Part shown: positions 44,775 to 53,255 of the stretch, in pieces | Position numbering within the stretch: the stretch's first letter is position 1 | Layout of the letters: every line of letters begins with the position of its first letter | Source: Ruminococcus flavefaciens | GTDB taxonomy: Bacteria; Bacillota; Clostridia; Oscillospirales; Ruminococcaceae | Assembly: GCA_015067005.1 (NCBI GenBank) | Contig: SVNH01000018.1 | Location: 1-61,982, forward strand | Direction of reading: 5' to 3' | DNA length: 61,982 bases | Program-made: the position numbers and the translations under genes | The notes under the pieces: model-generated | Told to the model about the DNA's origin: nothing | The model's database searches: none | The model's input: the letters and a program-made list of their open reading frames with translations, nothing else

Positions 44775-46926
44775 TTTTCTTGTCCTTTCCTTTCTTTTTC
44801 TTGCCGGAAGACTGTTTCTTCTTTGAAGATGCCTTAATAATTGAGAACAGTATTCCTAATAATACGATCCCTGCTCCCGCACAGATCAGAACAATTATCG
44901 GGATACTTACATTCATATCTCCGATCCTTACCGTACCAGTTACAACTTCAAGATCATTTTTCTTTGCAAAATCATAGGCTTCCGAATTCTTGCTTGTATA
45001 GAGTTTGAAACCTTCAACGCGAAGGTGCGGCTCTACATTTTCCTTGCTGCTGTTCGTGCCTGTCTGACTGATCTCATAATCCGGATTCTCCTTGAATCCG
45101 AAGGCGCACTCGCCTATCTCTGAAACGTGCTTGTAAACGCGCAGCTTTTTGAGCTCATCGCAGTTATAGAACGCAAATTGTCCAATGCTTTCAAGTGATT
45201 TCGGCAGAACAACATCCTTTATAGTCTTACATTCAGCAAACGAATAAGCACCTATTTCCTTGACGCCCTCAGGGATATGTACTGTCGAATCGCCGTGATT
45301 GAGCGGATACTCTATAAGTATCTTGCCGTCATGGTCATAGAGTATGCCGTCCTTTGAGCTGAAAGCGCCATCGCCTGAGGAAACATCTATATCCTCAAGG
45401 AGAGTACAGGTCGTGAACGGAAGATGCTCGCCGAGGGACGTACAGTTGCCGGAGATCTTAACATGACGAAGAGCACTGCATCCTGTGAAAGCGTCAGTGC
45501 CGACTATCTTTGCGCCGCCGAGGTCAGCATCCTCAAGAGCAGCACAGTTCGAGAAGCAGTTTGCACCTATCACTTCAAGACTCTGAGGGAGAACAAGTTC
45601 TTTCAGATACTCACAGTTGAAGAAAGCAGTCTCACGGACAGTCTTAACGCCCTCCGGAAGAACGATCTTCTCAGCATTGCAGTTTGAGAAAGCGGCAGGA
45701 TACACCAAAGTAAGAGTATAGCCGGCTATTTTCTCAGGAACTTTTATTTCCTTGTCGCCGCTCATGCAGAAAACAAGATAGGCTTCATCGCCGTTCACAG
45801 CGATTTCATAGTCTCCCTCTGTCTTATGCTCATAGGATTCGATCTCCTTTTGCAGCTCATACTGCTGGAGCGTTTTGAAGTCAAACTCGTTCTTATATCC
45901 GTATTCCGGATCGGAATCGGTAGCATATGTCTGAGCAGCGGAATTCGGCTCACCGATTATCGAAAAATTGCTCAAAGGTGTTTCTTCTCCGGAAGGAGTA
46001 GTTTCGTATCCAAAAGCGCAGTATGCGATAGTCTGGACAGACTTCGGTATAACGACCTCTTTCAGGGCTGTATCAATGAAAGCGCTCTGACCTATCGTAA
46101 GCAGTCCTTCCGGAAGCTCTATCTCGCTGAGTGAAGTACAGCCCCAGAAAGCACCGCCCTGAATGGATTCAAGCCCCTTCGGGAATTTTATCCCCTTCAG
46201 TGAAGTACACTCGGCAAAAGCCATCGCGTCTATATCAGTAACTGCCGTTTCGCTGAGGTCGATAGCAGAAAGGGCTGAAATGGAGTTGAAAGCTGAAGCA
46301 CCTATCTCTTTAAGTGAAGCCGGAACGGTTATCTCACTGAAAGAGGTATTGTACAGAGCACCCGTATAAAGCTTCTCAACGCCATCAGGTATTGTAAAAG
46401 AACTATTTACCTTAGCCTGAGGATAGCATAACAATGTCTTTTTATCAGCCGAGTAAAGTATACCGTCATCGGAAACATAATCCTTATTAGCTGCATCTAC
46501 CTTTATTTCTTTGAGTTTATCGCAGAATATGAACGGCGCATCCGATGAGATATACTCAACTCCGGCAGGAATAGTTATCGTTTCGAAAGGAAGACCTTCC
46601 GTACTTCCGAAGGCACGTTTTCCGAGCTCCGTAACTTTCAGACCGTCTATCTCATCCGGTATCACGAGGTCAGCATCTGTGAGCGAACAATCCTGTATGC
46701 AGGCTGTGCCATCGCTTGTTACCGAGTATTTAAAGCCATCAGCCTCTTTAAGATCAACGCCTGTGAGCTTAGGAGTTTCCTGAACGGGAGCAATGTCTTC
46801 GCCGGAATCCTCAGCTGTTATCTCTGTTTCATTTTCAGCGTAAACCGCAGGACAGGAAGCTGTCACCGCAGAAACTCCCATAAGGAGCGCAGCCAGAAAC
46901 GCTGTTATTTTTTTATGATCAAACAT
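44764..46926 (-). CDS. Membrane-anchored leucine-rich repeat (BspA-like) surface protein
   Basis: 720 residues. Signal peptide (FLAALLMGVSAVTASCPAVYA), two blocks of LRR_5 repeats (about 80-330 and 385-620) split by a Glu/Gln-rich helix (FDFKTLQQYELQKEIESYE), and a C-terminal membrane helix (VSIPIIVLICAGAGIVLLGILFSII) followed by a Lys-rich tail. It has the same plan as the downstream gene. AGAGGG lies seven bases before ATG. Neither LRR membrane protein carries a dockerin, unlike the LRR protein at 1767-2708. Confidence 0.9.
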   Translation of the reverse strand: MFDHKKITAFLAALLMGVSAVTASCPAVYAENETEITAEDSGEDIAPVQETPKLTGVDLKEADGFKYSVTSDGTACIQDCSLTDADLVIPDEIDGLKVTELGKRAFGSTEGLPFETITIPAGVEYISSDAPFIFCDKLKEIKVDAANKDYVSDDGILYSADKKTLLCYPQAKVNSSFTIPDGVEKLYTGALYNTSFSEITVPASLKEIGASAFNSISALSAIDLSETAVTDIDAMAFAECTSLKGIKFPKGLESIQGGAFWGCTSLSEIELPEGLLTIGQSAFIDTALKEVVIPKSVQTIAYCAFGYETTPSGEETPLSNFSIIGEPNSAAQTYATDSDPEYGYKNEFDFKTLQQYELQKEIESYEHKTEGDYEIAVNGDEAYLVFCMSGDKEIKVPEKIAGYTLTLVYPAAFSNCNAEKIVLPEGVKTVRETAFFNCEYLKELVLPQSLEVIGANCFSNCAALEDADLGGAKIVGTDAFTGCSALRHVKISGNCTSLGEHLPFTTCTLLEDIDVSSGDGAFSSKDGILYDHDGKILIEYPLNHGDSTVHIPEGVKEIGAYSFAECKTIKDVVLPKSLESIGQFAFYNCDELKKLRVYKHVSEIGECAFGFKENPDYEISQTGTNSSKENVEPHLRVEGFKLYTSKNSEAYDFAKKNDLEVVTGTVRIGDMNVSIPIIVLICAGAGIVLLGILFSIIKASSKKKQSSGKKKKGKDKKNEA

Positions 46927-46995
46927 TTACTATTCCCTCTCTTTGAACTTTCGATTATTAGTTCTCATGCTGCTTTGCAGAACAGCAACAAACTC

Positions 46996-47024
46996 ATTAT
47001 ATCACAACTCTGTTATATTTGCAA
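46996..47024 (-). promoter_or_regulatory. Promoter of the leucine-rich pair
   Basis: -35 TTGCAA (47019-47024), a 17-nt spacer and a TGA-TATAAT extended -10 (46996-47001). Confidence 0.8.
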
Positions 47025-47146
47025 CGGATTTCACACAGTTTTCGTCATTTTAACGTCTTTCTGTCCTGTTCTGAAGCCAAACAGTTGCAATCCGGCACCC
47101 TTTGTGGTAATATAATTAATGCAAATAATGTTCCCAGGAGTTATTT

Positions 47147-48100
47147 ATGTTCGCAGATAATCTTATTTTCAGCCTGAACGCAACTGTTCCGGTGTTTCTC
47201 ATGATGGTATTCGGCTGGTGTGTCAGAAGGGCAGGTCTGCTCGATGACCATTCGACCGCACAGATAAACAAATTCGTATTCAGGACGCTTCTTCCGGCAC
47301 TCCTCTTCGCCGACCTCTCAACAGCTGATTTCCGCTCTGTCTGGGATGGGAAGTTCGTGTTGTTCTGTATGGGAGCAACGCTTCTCAGCCTGAGTATCGC
47401 CGTAGCATATTCCGCTGTATGCAAGGACAAGTCCGAGCGCGGCGAGATAATACAGGCATCCTACCGCAGCAGCGCAGCTGTACTCGGTATCGCATTCGTG
47501 AACAATATCTACGGTAAATCGACTATGGCTGCACTCATGATAGTCGGAACTGTACCTTTATATAATGTGATAGCAGTCGTGACACTTGCGCTGACCTCGC
47601 CCGATAAGCGATCTGCATCGGGAAAGTCACTCGCAAAGGACACTGTCAAAAGCATACTCACCAACCCGATAATACTTGGTATTGCCGCCGGTATGCTATG
47701 GTCAGCGATCGGAATACATCAGCCTGTGATACTCAAACGTTCAGTTGCATACCTCGCTAATATGGCAACTCCGCTCTCTCTCATCGCGCTCGGTGCTTCA
47801 TTCCGTCTCGGAGAAGCCAAGGATAAGATCGCAGTCACCATAGGCATAGCCGTTCTGAAACTGCTGGCATTCTGCTCGATATTCCTTCCGATAGCAGTAA
47901 AATTCGGATTCCGCGGTGAAAAGCTAATAGCAATACTCGTTATGCTCGGCAGTGCAACTACCGGAAGCTGCTTCGTCATGGCGAAGAATTTCGGTCACAA
48001 AGGCACTATAACTGCGTTTGCAGTAGCTCTGACCACTCTTTGCAGCGCATTTACACTTACAATGTGGCTGTTTATACTGAAAACTCTCGCTTACATATGA
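47147..48100 (+). CDS. AEC-family (auxin efflux carrier-like) transporter
   Basis: 317-residue membrane protein with about ten helices. The family pattern is visible in MMVFGWCVRRAGLLDDHSTAQINKFVFRTLLPALLFADLS and in the C-terminal repeat with SLIALGASFRLGEAK and GSATTGSCFVMAKNFGH. AEC members export organic anions or related small molecules; the substrate here is unknown. AGGAG precedes ATG. Confidence 0.9.
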   Translation: MFADNLIFSLNATVPVFLMMVFGWCVRRAGLLDDHSTAQINKFVFRTLLPALLFADLSTADFRSVWDGKFVLFCMGATLLSLSIAVAYSAVCKDKSERGEIIQASYRSSAAVLGIAFVNNIYGKSTMAALMIVGTVPLYNVIAVVTLALTSPDKRSASGKSLAKDTVKSILTNPIILGIAAGMLWSAIGIHQPVILKRSVAYLANMATPLSLIALGASFRLGEAKDKIAVTIGIAVLKLLAFCSIFLPIAVKFGFRGEKLIAILVMLGSATTGSCFVMAKNFGHKGTITAFAVALTTLCSAFTLTMWLFILKTLAYI

Positions 48101-48219
48101 GGTTTCGCCGGCATTAAGACAAGCCGAGTGCAATCCACCTCTCTGTTTTGTACAAATGTGATAGAGATTTTTAGTATGTTATGACCAAAATATTAAGATT
48201 TCTTGAATTTTAATTGTAT

Positions 48220-48274
48220 TGTAATGGCTTTGTAACTGATATGTAACCTATTGTGCTTCAAAAAATTGTATAAT
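48220..48274 (+). promoter_or_regulatory. GH9 promoter with three direct repeats in 11-bp phase
   Basis: -10 TATAAT (48269-48274) has no good -35. TGTAAT (48220), TGTAAC (48231) and TGTAAC (48242) stand exactly 11 bases apart, and the last reaches the -35 position. Same-face direct repeats of this kind are typical sites for OmpR/PhoB-type activators. Confidence 0.6.
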
Positions 48275-48333
48275 AGAAATTGTAGGCATATTATAGGCAA
48301 ACTACAAGTTTTTTTAGAAAGTAGTGTGGTAAA

Positions 48334-50079
48334 ATGGTTAATTTTAAATTCAAAAGACTGAAATCAACACTGCTGAGCGGTCTCGTGGCTGTTTCCGCTT
48401 GTGCAGCTCCGGTTGCAGCAAATACTGTTTCTCCCTCGACAACAGCTGTTGCAGCAGACAACTATGATAACTATGCAAGACTCCTTCAGTACTCTCTCTA
48501 TTTCTACGATGCAAATATGTGCGGCGACGTTACAGGCTGCGGCCTCTCATGGAGAAGCAACTGCCATATGAGCGATCAGATCACCGGCGGTTTCCACGAT
48601 GCCGGCGACCACGTTATGTTCGGTCAGCCTCAGGGCTACGCCGCATCTACTCTTGGATGGGCTTACTATGAGTTCGGGGACGCTTTCGACGAGACAGGTC
48701 AGACAGATCACCTCAAAATGATAACAGACCATTTCTGTAAGTTCTTCCGCGATGCTACAAAGCTCAATGGCAACACAGTTACAGAAGTCCTCGTTGAAAA
48801 AGGCGAAGGTGATACAGACCACGCATACTGGGGACCTCCGGAGAAGCAGGGTGCAAGAGGCAGAGATGTCTGGTCCACAGGCGGCGCTGCTAACATTACA
48901 GCAGAATATGCTGCTGCTCTCGCAGTTAACTACATAAACTTCAAGAACCCAGATGACCTCAAATATGCTGAGGCTCTCTATGATTTCTCAGTAAAGGACA
49001 GAAACATATACGTATCATACGGCAGAGACGGTGCTTTCTATGAAGCTAAGTGGACAGGCGCAGATGATGAGATCGCATGGGCAGCTGCTTGGCTCTATAA
49101 GGCAACAAACAATGACAAGTACCTCAGCGAGTTAAAGAAAGCTCCTACTGCTTACTCCGCTCACTCATGGGAAAGCGTTCAGCTCGGTGCTTCAATGCTC
49201 AAGGGCGAGTTCACCGGCGACTGGAGCGGTACAGACTACCTCGGTAACTTCTCAGGCAATGATTATTGCTTTGCTGCTGATAGCTGGAAGTGGGGCAGCG
49301 CAAGATATAACTGCTCTGCTCAGTTCACAACTCTCGTAGCTGCTAAGAACAACAAGGGTACTGCTGACTGGGCAAAGGGACAGATGGAATACATCTTAGG
49401 TAAGAAGGGCGTTGGCTCTGCTCCTGCAAGATGCTTCGTTGTCGGCTATGACAGCACATCTCCTGTAAACGTTCACCACAGAGCAGCTTCAGGCTATCAG
49501 AGCTATGACGAAATGGGCGACAGCACTGTTGCTAAACAGGGAAGCCCTGTTCTCGTAGGCGCACTCGCAGGCGGTCCTGAAGATAAAAACGGTACTTACA
49601 GCGATTCTATCAAGGACTATGTTGCTAACGAGGTTGCTCTTGACTACAATGCAGGTCTCGTAGGCGCTGCTGCTGGTCTCTACCACTTCTATAAGACAGG
49701 TAAGATCGACAGCACTATCACAGGCGTTACAAAGATCTACGACGGTTCTTCACAGCCTTACACTGATCCTGTTACTGACCCTGTAACCGATCCTGTTACT
49801 GATCCGGTAACTGACCCTGTTACAGATCCTGTTACAAACCCGAAGCGCACAAAAGCCGGTGATGCTAACTGCGATGGCTATGTTGATATGTCCGATGTTG
49901 TTATGGTATTACAGTGCTCTCTCAACCCGGGTAAGTATGGTCTTGGAAAAGACAAGGGTATCAAAGAGACAGGCTACGCTAATGCTGATGTAAACGGCGA
50001 TTCAACTGTTGATGCTAAGGACGCTCTCCTTATCCAGAAGTTCGCTCTTGGTCTCATCTCTTCTTTCCCTGTGGGCTGA
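48334..50079 (+). CDS. GH9 endoglucanase with C-terminal dockerin
   Basis: Secreted cellulase of 581 residues. Signal peptide about 1-41; GH9 (alpha/alpha)6 catalytic domain about 45-460 with the base pair of aspartates in GGFHDAGDHVMFG (Asp89 and Asp92), the VHHRAASGYQ substrate loop and the acid Glu433 in ANEVALDYNAG; a linker of six T-D-P-V units (about 477-500); and a dockerin with two canonical loops, DANCDGYVDMSD and DVNGDSTVDAKD. No accessory CBM is present. The ribosome site is weak. A terminator follows. Confidence 0.95.
   Translation: MVNFKFKRLKSTLLSGLVAVSACAAPVAANTVSPSTTAVAADNYDNYARLLQYSLYFYDANMCGDVTGCGLSWRSNCHMSDQITGGFHDAGDHVMFGQPQGYAASTLGWAYYEFGDAFDETGQTDHLKMITDHFCKFFRDATKLNGNTVTEVLVEKGEGDTDHAYWGPPEKQGARGRDVWSTGGAANITAEYAAALAVNYINFKNPDDLKYAEALYDFSVKDRNIYVSYGRDGAFYEAKWTGADDEIAWAAAWLYKATNNDKYLSELKKAPTAYSAHSWESVQLGASMLKGEFTGDWSGTDYLGNFSGNDYCFAADSWKWGSARYNCSAQFTTLVAAKNNKGTADWAKGQMEYILGKKGVGSAPARCFVVGYDSTSPVNVHHRAASGYQSYDEMGDSTVAKQGSPVLVGALAGGPEDKNGTYSDSIKDYVANEVALDYNAGLVGAAAGLYHFYKTGKIDSTITGVTKIYDGSSQPYTDPVTDPVTDPVTDPVTDPVTDPVTNPKRTKAGDANCDGYVDMSDVVMVLQCSLNPGKYGLGKDKGIKETGYANADVNGDSTVDAKDALLIQKFALGLISSFPVG
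49762..49833 (+). repeat. 12-bp tandem repeats coding for the T-D-P-V linker
   Basis: Six 12-base units of the ACTGATCCTGTT type, differing mainly at third codon positions, between the GH9 domain and the dockerin. Confidence 0.9.
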
Positions 50080-50095
50080 TAATTAAATAGTCTTC

Positions 50096-50128
50096 AAAGC
50101 AGCTTCCCTTCGGAGAGGCTGCTTTTTT
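50096..50128 (+). terminator. Terminator of the GH9 gene
   Basis: Stem AAAGCAGC/GCTGCTTT with a CTTC-GGAG inner part, then T6. Confidence 0.85.
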
Positions 50129-50223
50129 GCGCCTCCGCTTTTTAATATCAAAGCACATTAGGTAAGCTTTCACTGCAATTTGTGTTATTCTGACCAGATA
50201 TTGCGGACATATAGCTGCTTTCA

Positions 50224-50252
50224 TTGACATATTTGTGCATATATGATAGAAT
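50224..50252 (+). promoter_or_regulatory. Promoter of the GH10 gene
   Basis: -35 TTGACA (50224-50229), a 17-nt spacer and -10 TAGAAT (50247-50252) preceded by TGA. Confidence 0.8.
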
Positions 50253-50284
50253 TATTATGCAATATTTTTTGGAGGGAATTTCAC

Positions 50285-52264
50285 ATGAAAGGAAACTTAT
50301 TAAAGAAGCTTTCAGCCTGCGTACTCTGTGCTGCAATGACCTGTTCAGCTTCACCATGTACTGCTTTTGCAGTTCCGAATTTAAACACAACTGCCGCTAA
50401 ACTCGCCTCATCTGACGATGTCGTTTTCTCTACCGACTTCGAGGACGGCGATGCTTCAAAATTCTCAAAGCGCGGCGACACTGATACCTCGATACTCAAA
50501 GTCATCGAGGATGATAAGGCACCAAGCGGAAGCAAGGTATTGTCTATAACAGGACGCGATCAGAGCTGGAATGGCCCATCGTTAGCAGTTAAAGGCATTC
50601 TTGAACCAAATGTCAAGTATGATATTTCAGTAAAAGTAAAGGCTGCATGGTATAACACAGTCTGCGTCTCACTCCAGCATACACCGGGCGGAGCAAGTGA
50701 GCCTCAGTATACAAACCTCGTAAAGGGCGTTTCTCAGGGCGACTATGTTGAGCTGACCGCAAGCTTCGCATACGGCGCTGAGGAAAAAGATGTTTCTCTT
50801 TACGTCGAAACATGGGGCGAAGCAAATGATCTCTGTATAGATGATTTCACTATCACACTTTCACCTAACAACATGGATCCGAACGCGCCTTCCCTTAAAG
50901 ACGTTTACGGCGGAATGTTCAAGTTCGGCACCGCAACTACCGTTTCTGAGATAGCTCCTAAGTCAACTCAGGACCTCATTTGCAAGCACTTCAACAGTCT
51001 TACTGCCGGCAACGAACTCAAACCGGAAAATGTACTCGACAGAGCCGCTTGTCTTGCACTCGCAGAGGACGGCGACGATACAAACCCACAGGTAACTCTC
51101 GAAACTGCTAAGCCTATCCTCGAGTTTGCAAGGAAAAATCATATCTCTATGAGAGGTCACGTACTTGTATGGCACCAGCAGACACCTATGTGGTTCTTCA
51201 AGGAAAACTATGATCCCGATGGCGAATGGGTATCCAAAGAAAAGATGCTCAAGCGTATGGAAAACTACATCAAGAACGTTTTCGCAGCTATCAAGAAGGA
51301 CTATTCCGATATTGACTTCTACGCATGGGACGTTGTAAACGAGTGCTTCACTGACTATGGCAAACCGAGAGCAGCAGGCTTCCCGGCAGAAGAAAACAAC
51401 TATGAATCTTCTCCGTGGGTAAAGATCTTCGGCGATAATTCCTTCATCAAACCGGCATTCGAGTTCGCTAAGAAATACGCTCCCGAGGGATGCAAGCTCT
51501 ATTATAACGACTTTAACGAGTATATGGATAAGAGCGATGCTATCGTAACTCTTACCAAAGAGATCAATTCCGATGGTCACTACATCGACGGTATCGGAAT
51601 GCAGTCGCACTTAAACGTTACAAATAACGGCGAGCCTACTCCTTTCCCGTCAGTAGGTATGTACAGAAATGCACTCGAAAAATTCAGCAAAACAGGTCTC
51701 GACATACAGATAACCGAGCTCGACGCTACTGTAAACAATAAGAAATTCGACCTTCAGGCTGATTATTACAGCGACATCATGGACGCTATCGTTGACTATA
51801 AGGATTATGTTTCCGCTGTTGTTGTATGGGGAACTACCGACGATCAGAGCTGGAGAGCAGACCGCGATCCGCTCCTCTTCAATAAGGATTACTCAGTTAA
51901 GCCTTGCTTCGAGTCTATCGTTGACGGTATCGAATATGTTCCGTCCACAGATCCTGTAACGGATCCTGTGACTGATCCTGTAACAGATCCTGTGACTGAA
52001 CCCGTAACCGATCCTATAATGATCTGGGGCGATGCTAACTGCGACAGCAACGTTGATATGGCTGACGTTGTTATGGTAATGCAGGCAAGTCTTAACCCGG
52101 CTAAATACGGCATAAACGGCACAAGCGAAGACCACATCACAAAAACCGGCGAAGCTGCTGCTGATGTTGACGATAATGCAGGTCTTACAGTAAACGATGC
52201 ACTTGTTATACAGAAGTACACTCTTAAACTTTTGGCAAAACCATTTATCCCAACAAATGAATGA
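50285..52264 (+). CDS. CBM22-like/GH10 xylanase with C-terminal dockerin
   Basis: Secreted xylanase of 659 residues. Signal peptide about 1-35; an N-terminal beta-sandwich (about 45-195: VVFSTDFEDGDASKFSKRG, WNGPSLAVKG, CIDDFTITL) of the CBM22 or CBM4/9 type; GH10 barrel about 210-540 with acid/base Glu353 (WDVVNECF) and nucleophile Glu478 (ITELDAT) and the GHVLVWHQQTP strand. A T-D-P-V linker and a dockerin (DANCDSNVDMAD; second loop DVDDNAGLTVND, altered at several positions) follow. GGAGGG precedes the ATG at 50285; a longer reading from 50243 is rejected. Confidence 0.95.
   Translation: MKGNLLKKLSACVLCAAMTCSASPCTAFAVPNLNTTAAKLASSDDVVFSTDFEDGDASKFSKRGDTDTSILKVIEDDKAPSGSKVLSITGRDQSWNGPSLAVKGILEPNVKYDISVKVKAAWYNTVCVSLQHTPGGASEPQYTNLVKGVSQGDYVELTASFAYGAEEKDVSLYVETWGEANDLCIDDFTITLSPNNMDPNAPSLKDVYGGMFKFGTATTVSEIAPKSTQDLICKHFNSLTAGNELKPENVLDRAACLALAEDGDDTNPQVTLETAKPILEFARKNHISMRGHVLVWHQQTPMWFFKENYDPDGEWVSKEKMLKRMENYIKNVFAAIKKDYSDIDFYAWDVVNECFTDYGKPRAAGFPAEENNYESSPWVKIFGDNSFIKPAFEFAKKYAPEGCKLYYNDFNEYMDKSDAIVTLTKEINSDGHYIDGIGMQSHLNVTNNGEPTPFPSVGMYRNALEKFSKTGLDIQITELDATVNNKKFDLQADYYSDIMDAIVDYKDYVSAVVVWGTTDDQSWRADRDPLLFNKDYSVKPCFESIVDGIEYVPSTDPVTDPVTDPVTDPVTEPVTDPIMIWGDANCDSNVDMADVVMVMQASLNPAKYGINGTSEDHITKTGEAAADVDDNAGLTVNDALVIQKYTLKLLAKPFIPTNE
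51947..52018 (+). repeat. 12-bp tandem repeats coding for the T-D-P-V linker
   Basis: Six units of the ACAGATCCTGTA type, same peptide as in the GH9 gene, one changed to T-E-P-V and the last to T-D-P-I. Confidence 0.9.
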
Positions 52265-52278
52265 TAAATGCTGATTAT

Positions 52279-52314
52279 TATCCGGCAGAGTTCTTCAAAG
52301 AGCTCTGCCGGATA
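52279..52314 (+). terminator. Terminator of the GH10 gene
   Basis: Perfect 12-bp stem TATCCGGCAGAG/CTCTGCCGGATA, then TTATATT. Confidence 0.85.
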
Positions 52315-52381
52315 TTATATTATAACACAAAAAAGAAAGATACTATGTAAAATAAAAGGGTAAATAACTTTTTTGACAAAC

Positions 52382-52410
52382 AAAAGCCCTGTATTGATTA
52401 CAGGGCTTTT
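52382..52410 (-). terminator. Terminator of the rnr-lipoprotein unit
   Basis: 12-bp stem AAAAGCCCTGTA/TACAGGGCTTTT with a 5-nt loop, four bases past the stop; followed by TTTG on the minus strand. Confidence 0.93.
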
Positions 52411-52414
52411 ACTA

Positions 52415-53242
52415 TCAATATGGCAGTTTGAATTTTCCGGCGCGCCATACACCGTCATCACCGAGCACCATTGAGAACTCGTCATTTTCCGAATATGCTT
52501 CCTTATTATCAGAATCATTACCGGTATAAAAATTCGTTACCTGAAGCACGACCTCATTGCCGTTTCTCGACAAAACACCGGTTATTCTTGAAATAGAATA
52601 GAATATATCAGCGCCTCTTTTTGGGGCAAGAGCGTAAACAGCGCCGTCCTTTTCGATATACTCCGTGCTGAGATCAACAGGATATGCACTGCTGAATACT
52701 TTGCAGTAGTCGTTAATAACGTCCTGCATTGAATGTATCGAAGGATCTGTGATAAGCTTGTACTGCCAGCCATAGTCGTTCTCAATATAAGTAGATTCGT
52801 CCATTTCATAAGGGCATCCAAACTTGAACTCCCACTCAGTACGGCAGGCTGAATTGAACAGCGACTGTGCAGCTGTCATAAGAACGCGGTCATCCTGAGT
52901 TTCAACGTTTTCAATGTTGATGCCGCCTTCCTTGTTAGGCTTAACTGTACCGCCGCCGAGAGGATCGACCTGTCCGCCCTGATGATCGCTGTTATCATCA
53001 AATTTGCTTGGCTTGAGTTTGTTCTCTTCAGTAGCTTCAGCTGTTGTCTCCTCTTCCTCAAGACCTTTAAGTGTCACTTCAGAAGTAGTAGTCACATCGA
53101 GCGGATCCGGCTGAAGCGTCTGATTTGTGGTATCGGTTTTCAGGGTGTTATCAGTGCTGCTGTCGGAATTCTGCTTTTCACAGGCGGTAAACATGGAAAA
53201 TGCTGCTGCCAGCGAAACAACAAATGCAATAGTCTTTTTCAT
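52415..53242 (-). CDS. Lipoprotein of unknown function
   Basis: 275 residues from MKKTIAFVVSLAAAFSMFTAC (lipobox FTAC). A Thr/Glu/Asp/Pro-rich linker (about 22-105) precedes a globular part with CRTEWEFKFGCPYEMDESTYIENDYGWQYKL and a last strand DEFSMVLGDDGVWRAGKFKLPY, like NTF2-fold lipoproteins. The start has GGAGG; the longer reading to 53281 overlaps rnr. It sits 13 bases behind rnr and probably shares its transcript. Confidence 0.8.
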   Translation of the reverse strand: MKKTIAFVVSLAAAFSMFTACEKQNSDSSTDNTLKTDTTNQTLQPDPLDVTTTSEVTLKGLEEEETTAEATEENKLKPSKFDDNSDHQGGQVDPLGGGTVKPNKEGGINIENVETQDDRVLMTAAQSLFNSACRTEWEFKFGCPYEMDESTYIENDYGWQYKLITDPSIHSMQDVINDYCKVFSSAYPVDLSTEYIEKDGAVYALAPKRGADIFYSISRITGVLSRNGNEVVLQVTNFYTGNDSDNKEAYSENDEFSMVLGDDGVWRAGKFKLPY

Positions 53243-53255
53243 AAGAAATCCTCCA

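Noticed and set aside
49762..49833. Short regular repeats that might be a CRISPR array
   Set aside because: The 12-bp units have no spacers, stay in frame and encode a peptide linker; no cas genes are present.
51889..52221. Minus-strand frames with repeated V-T-G-S or S-H-R-I units
   Set aside because: They are the complement of the T-D-P-V linker repeats of the GH10 gene.
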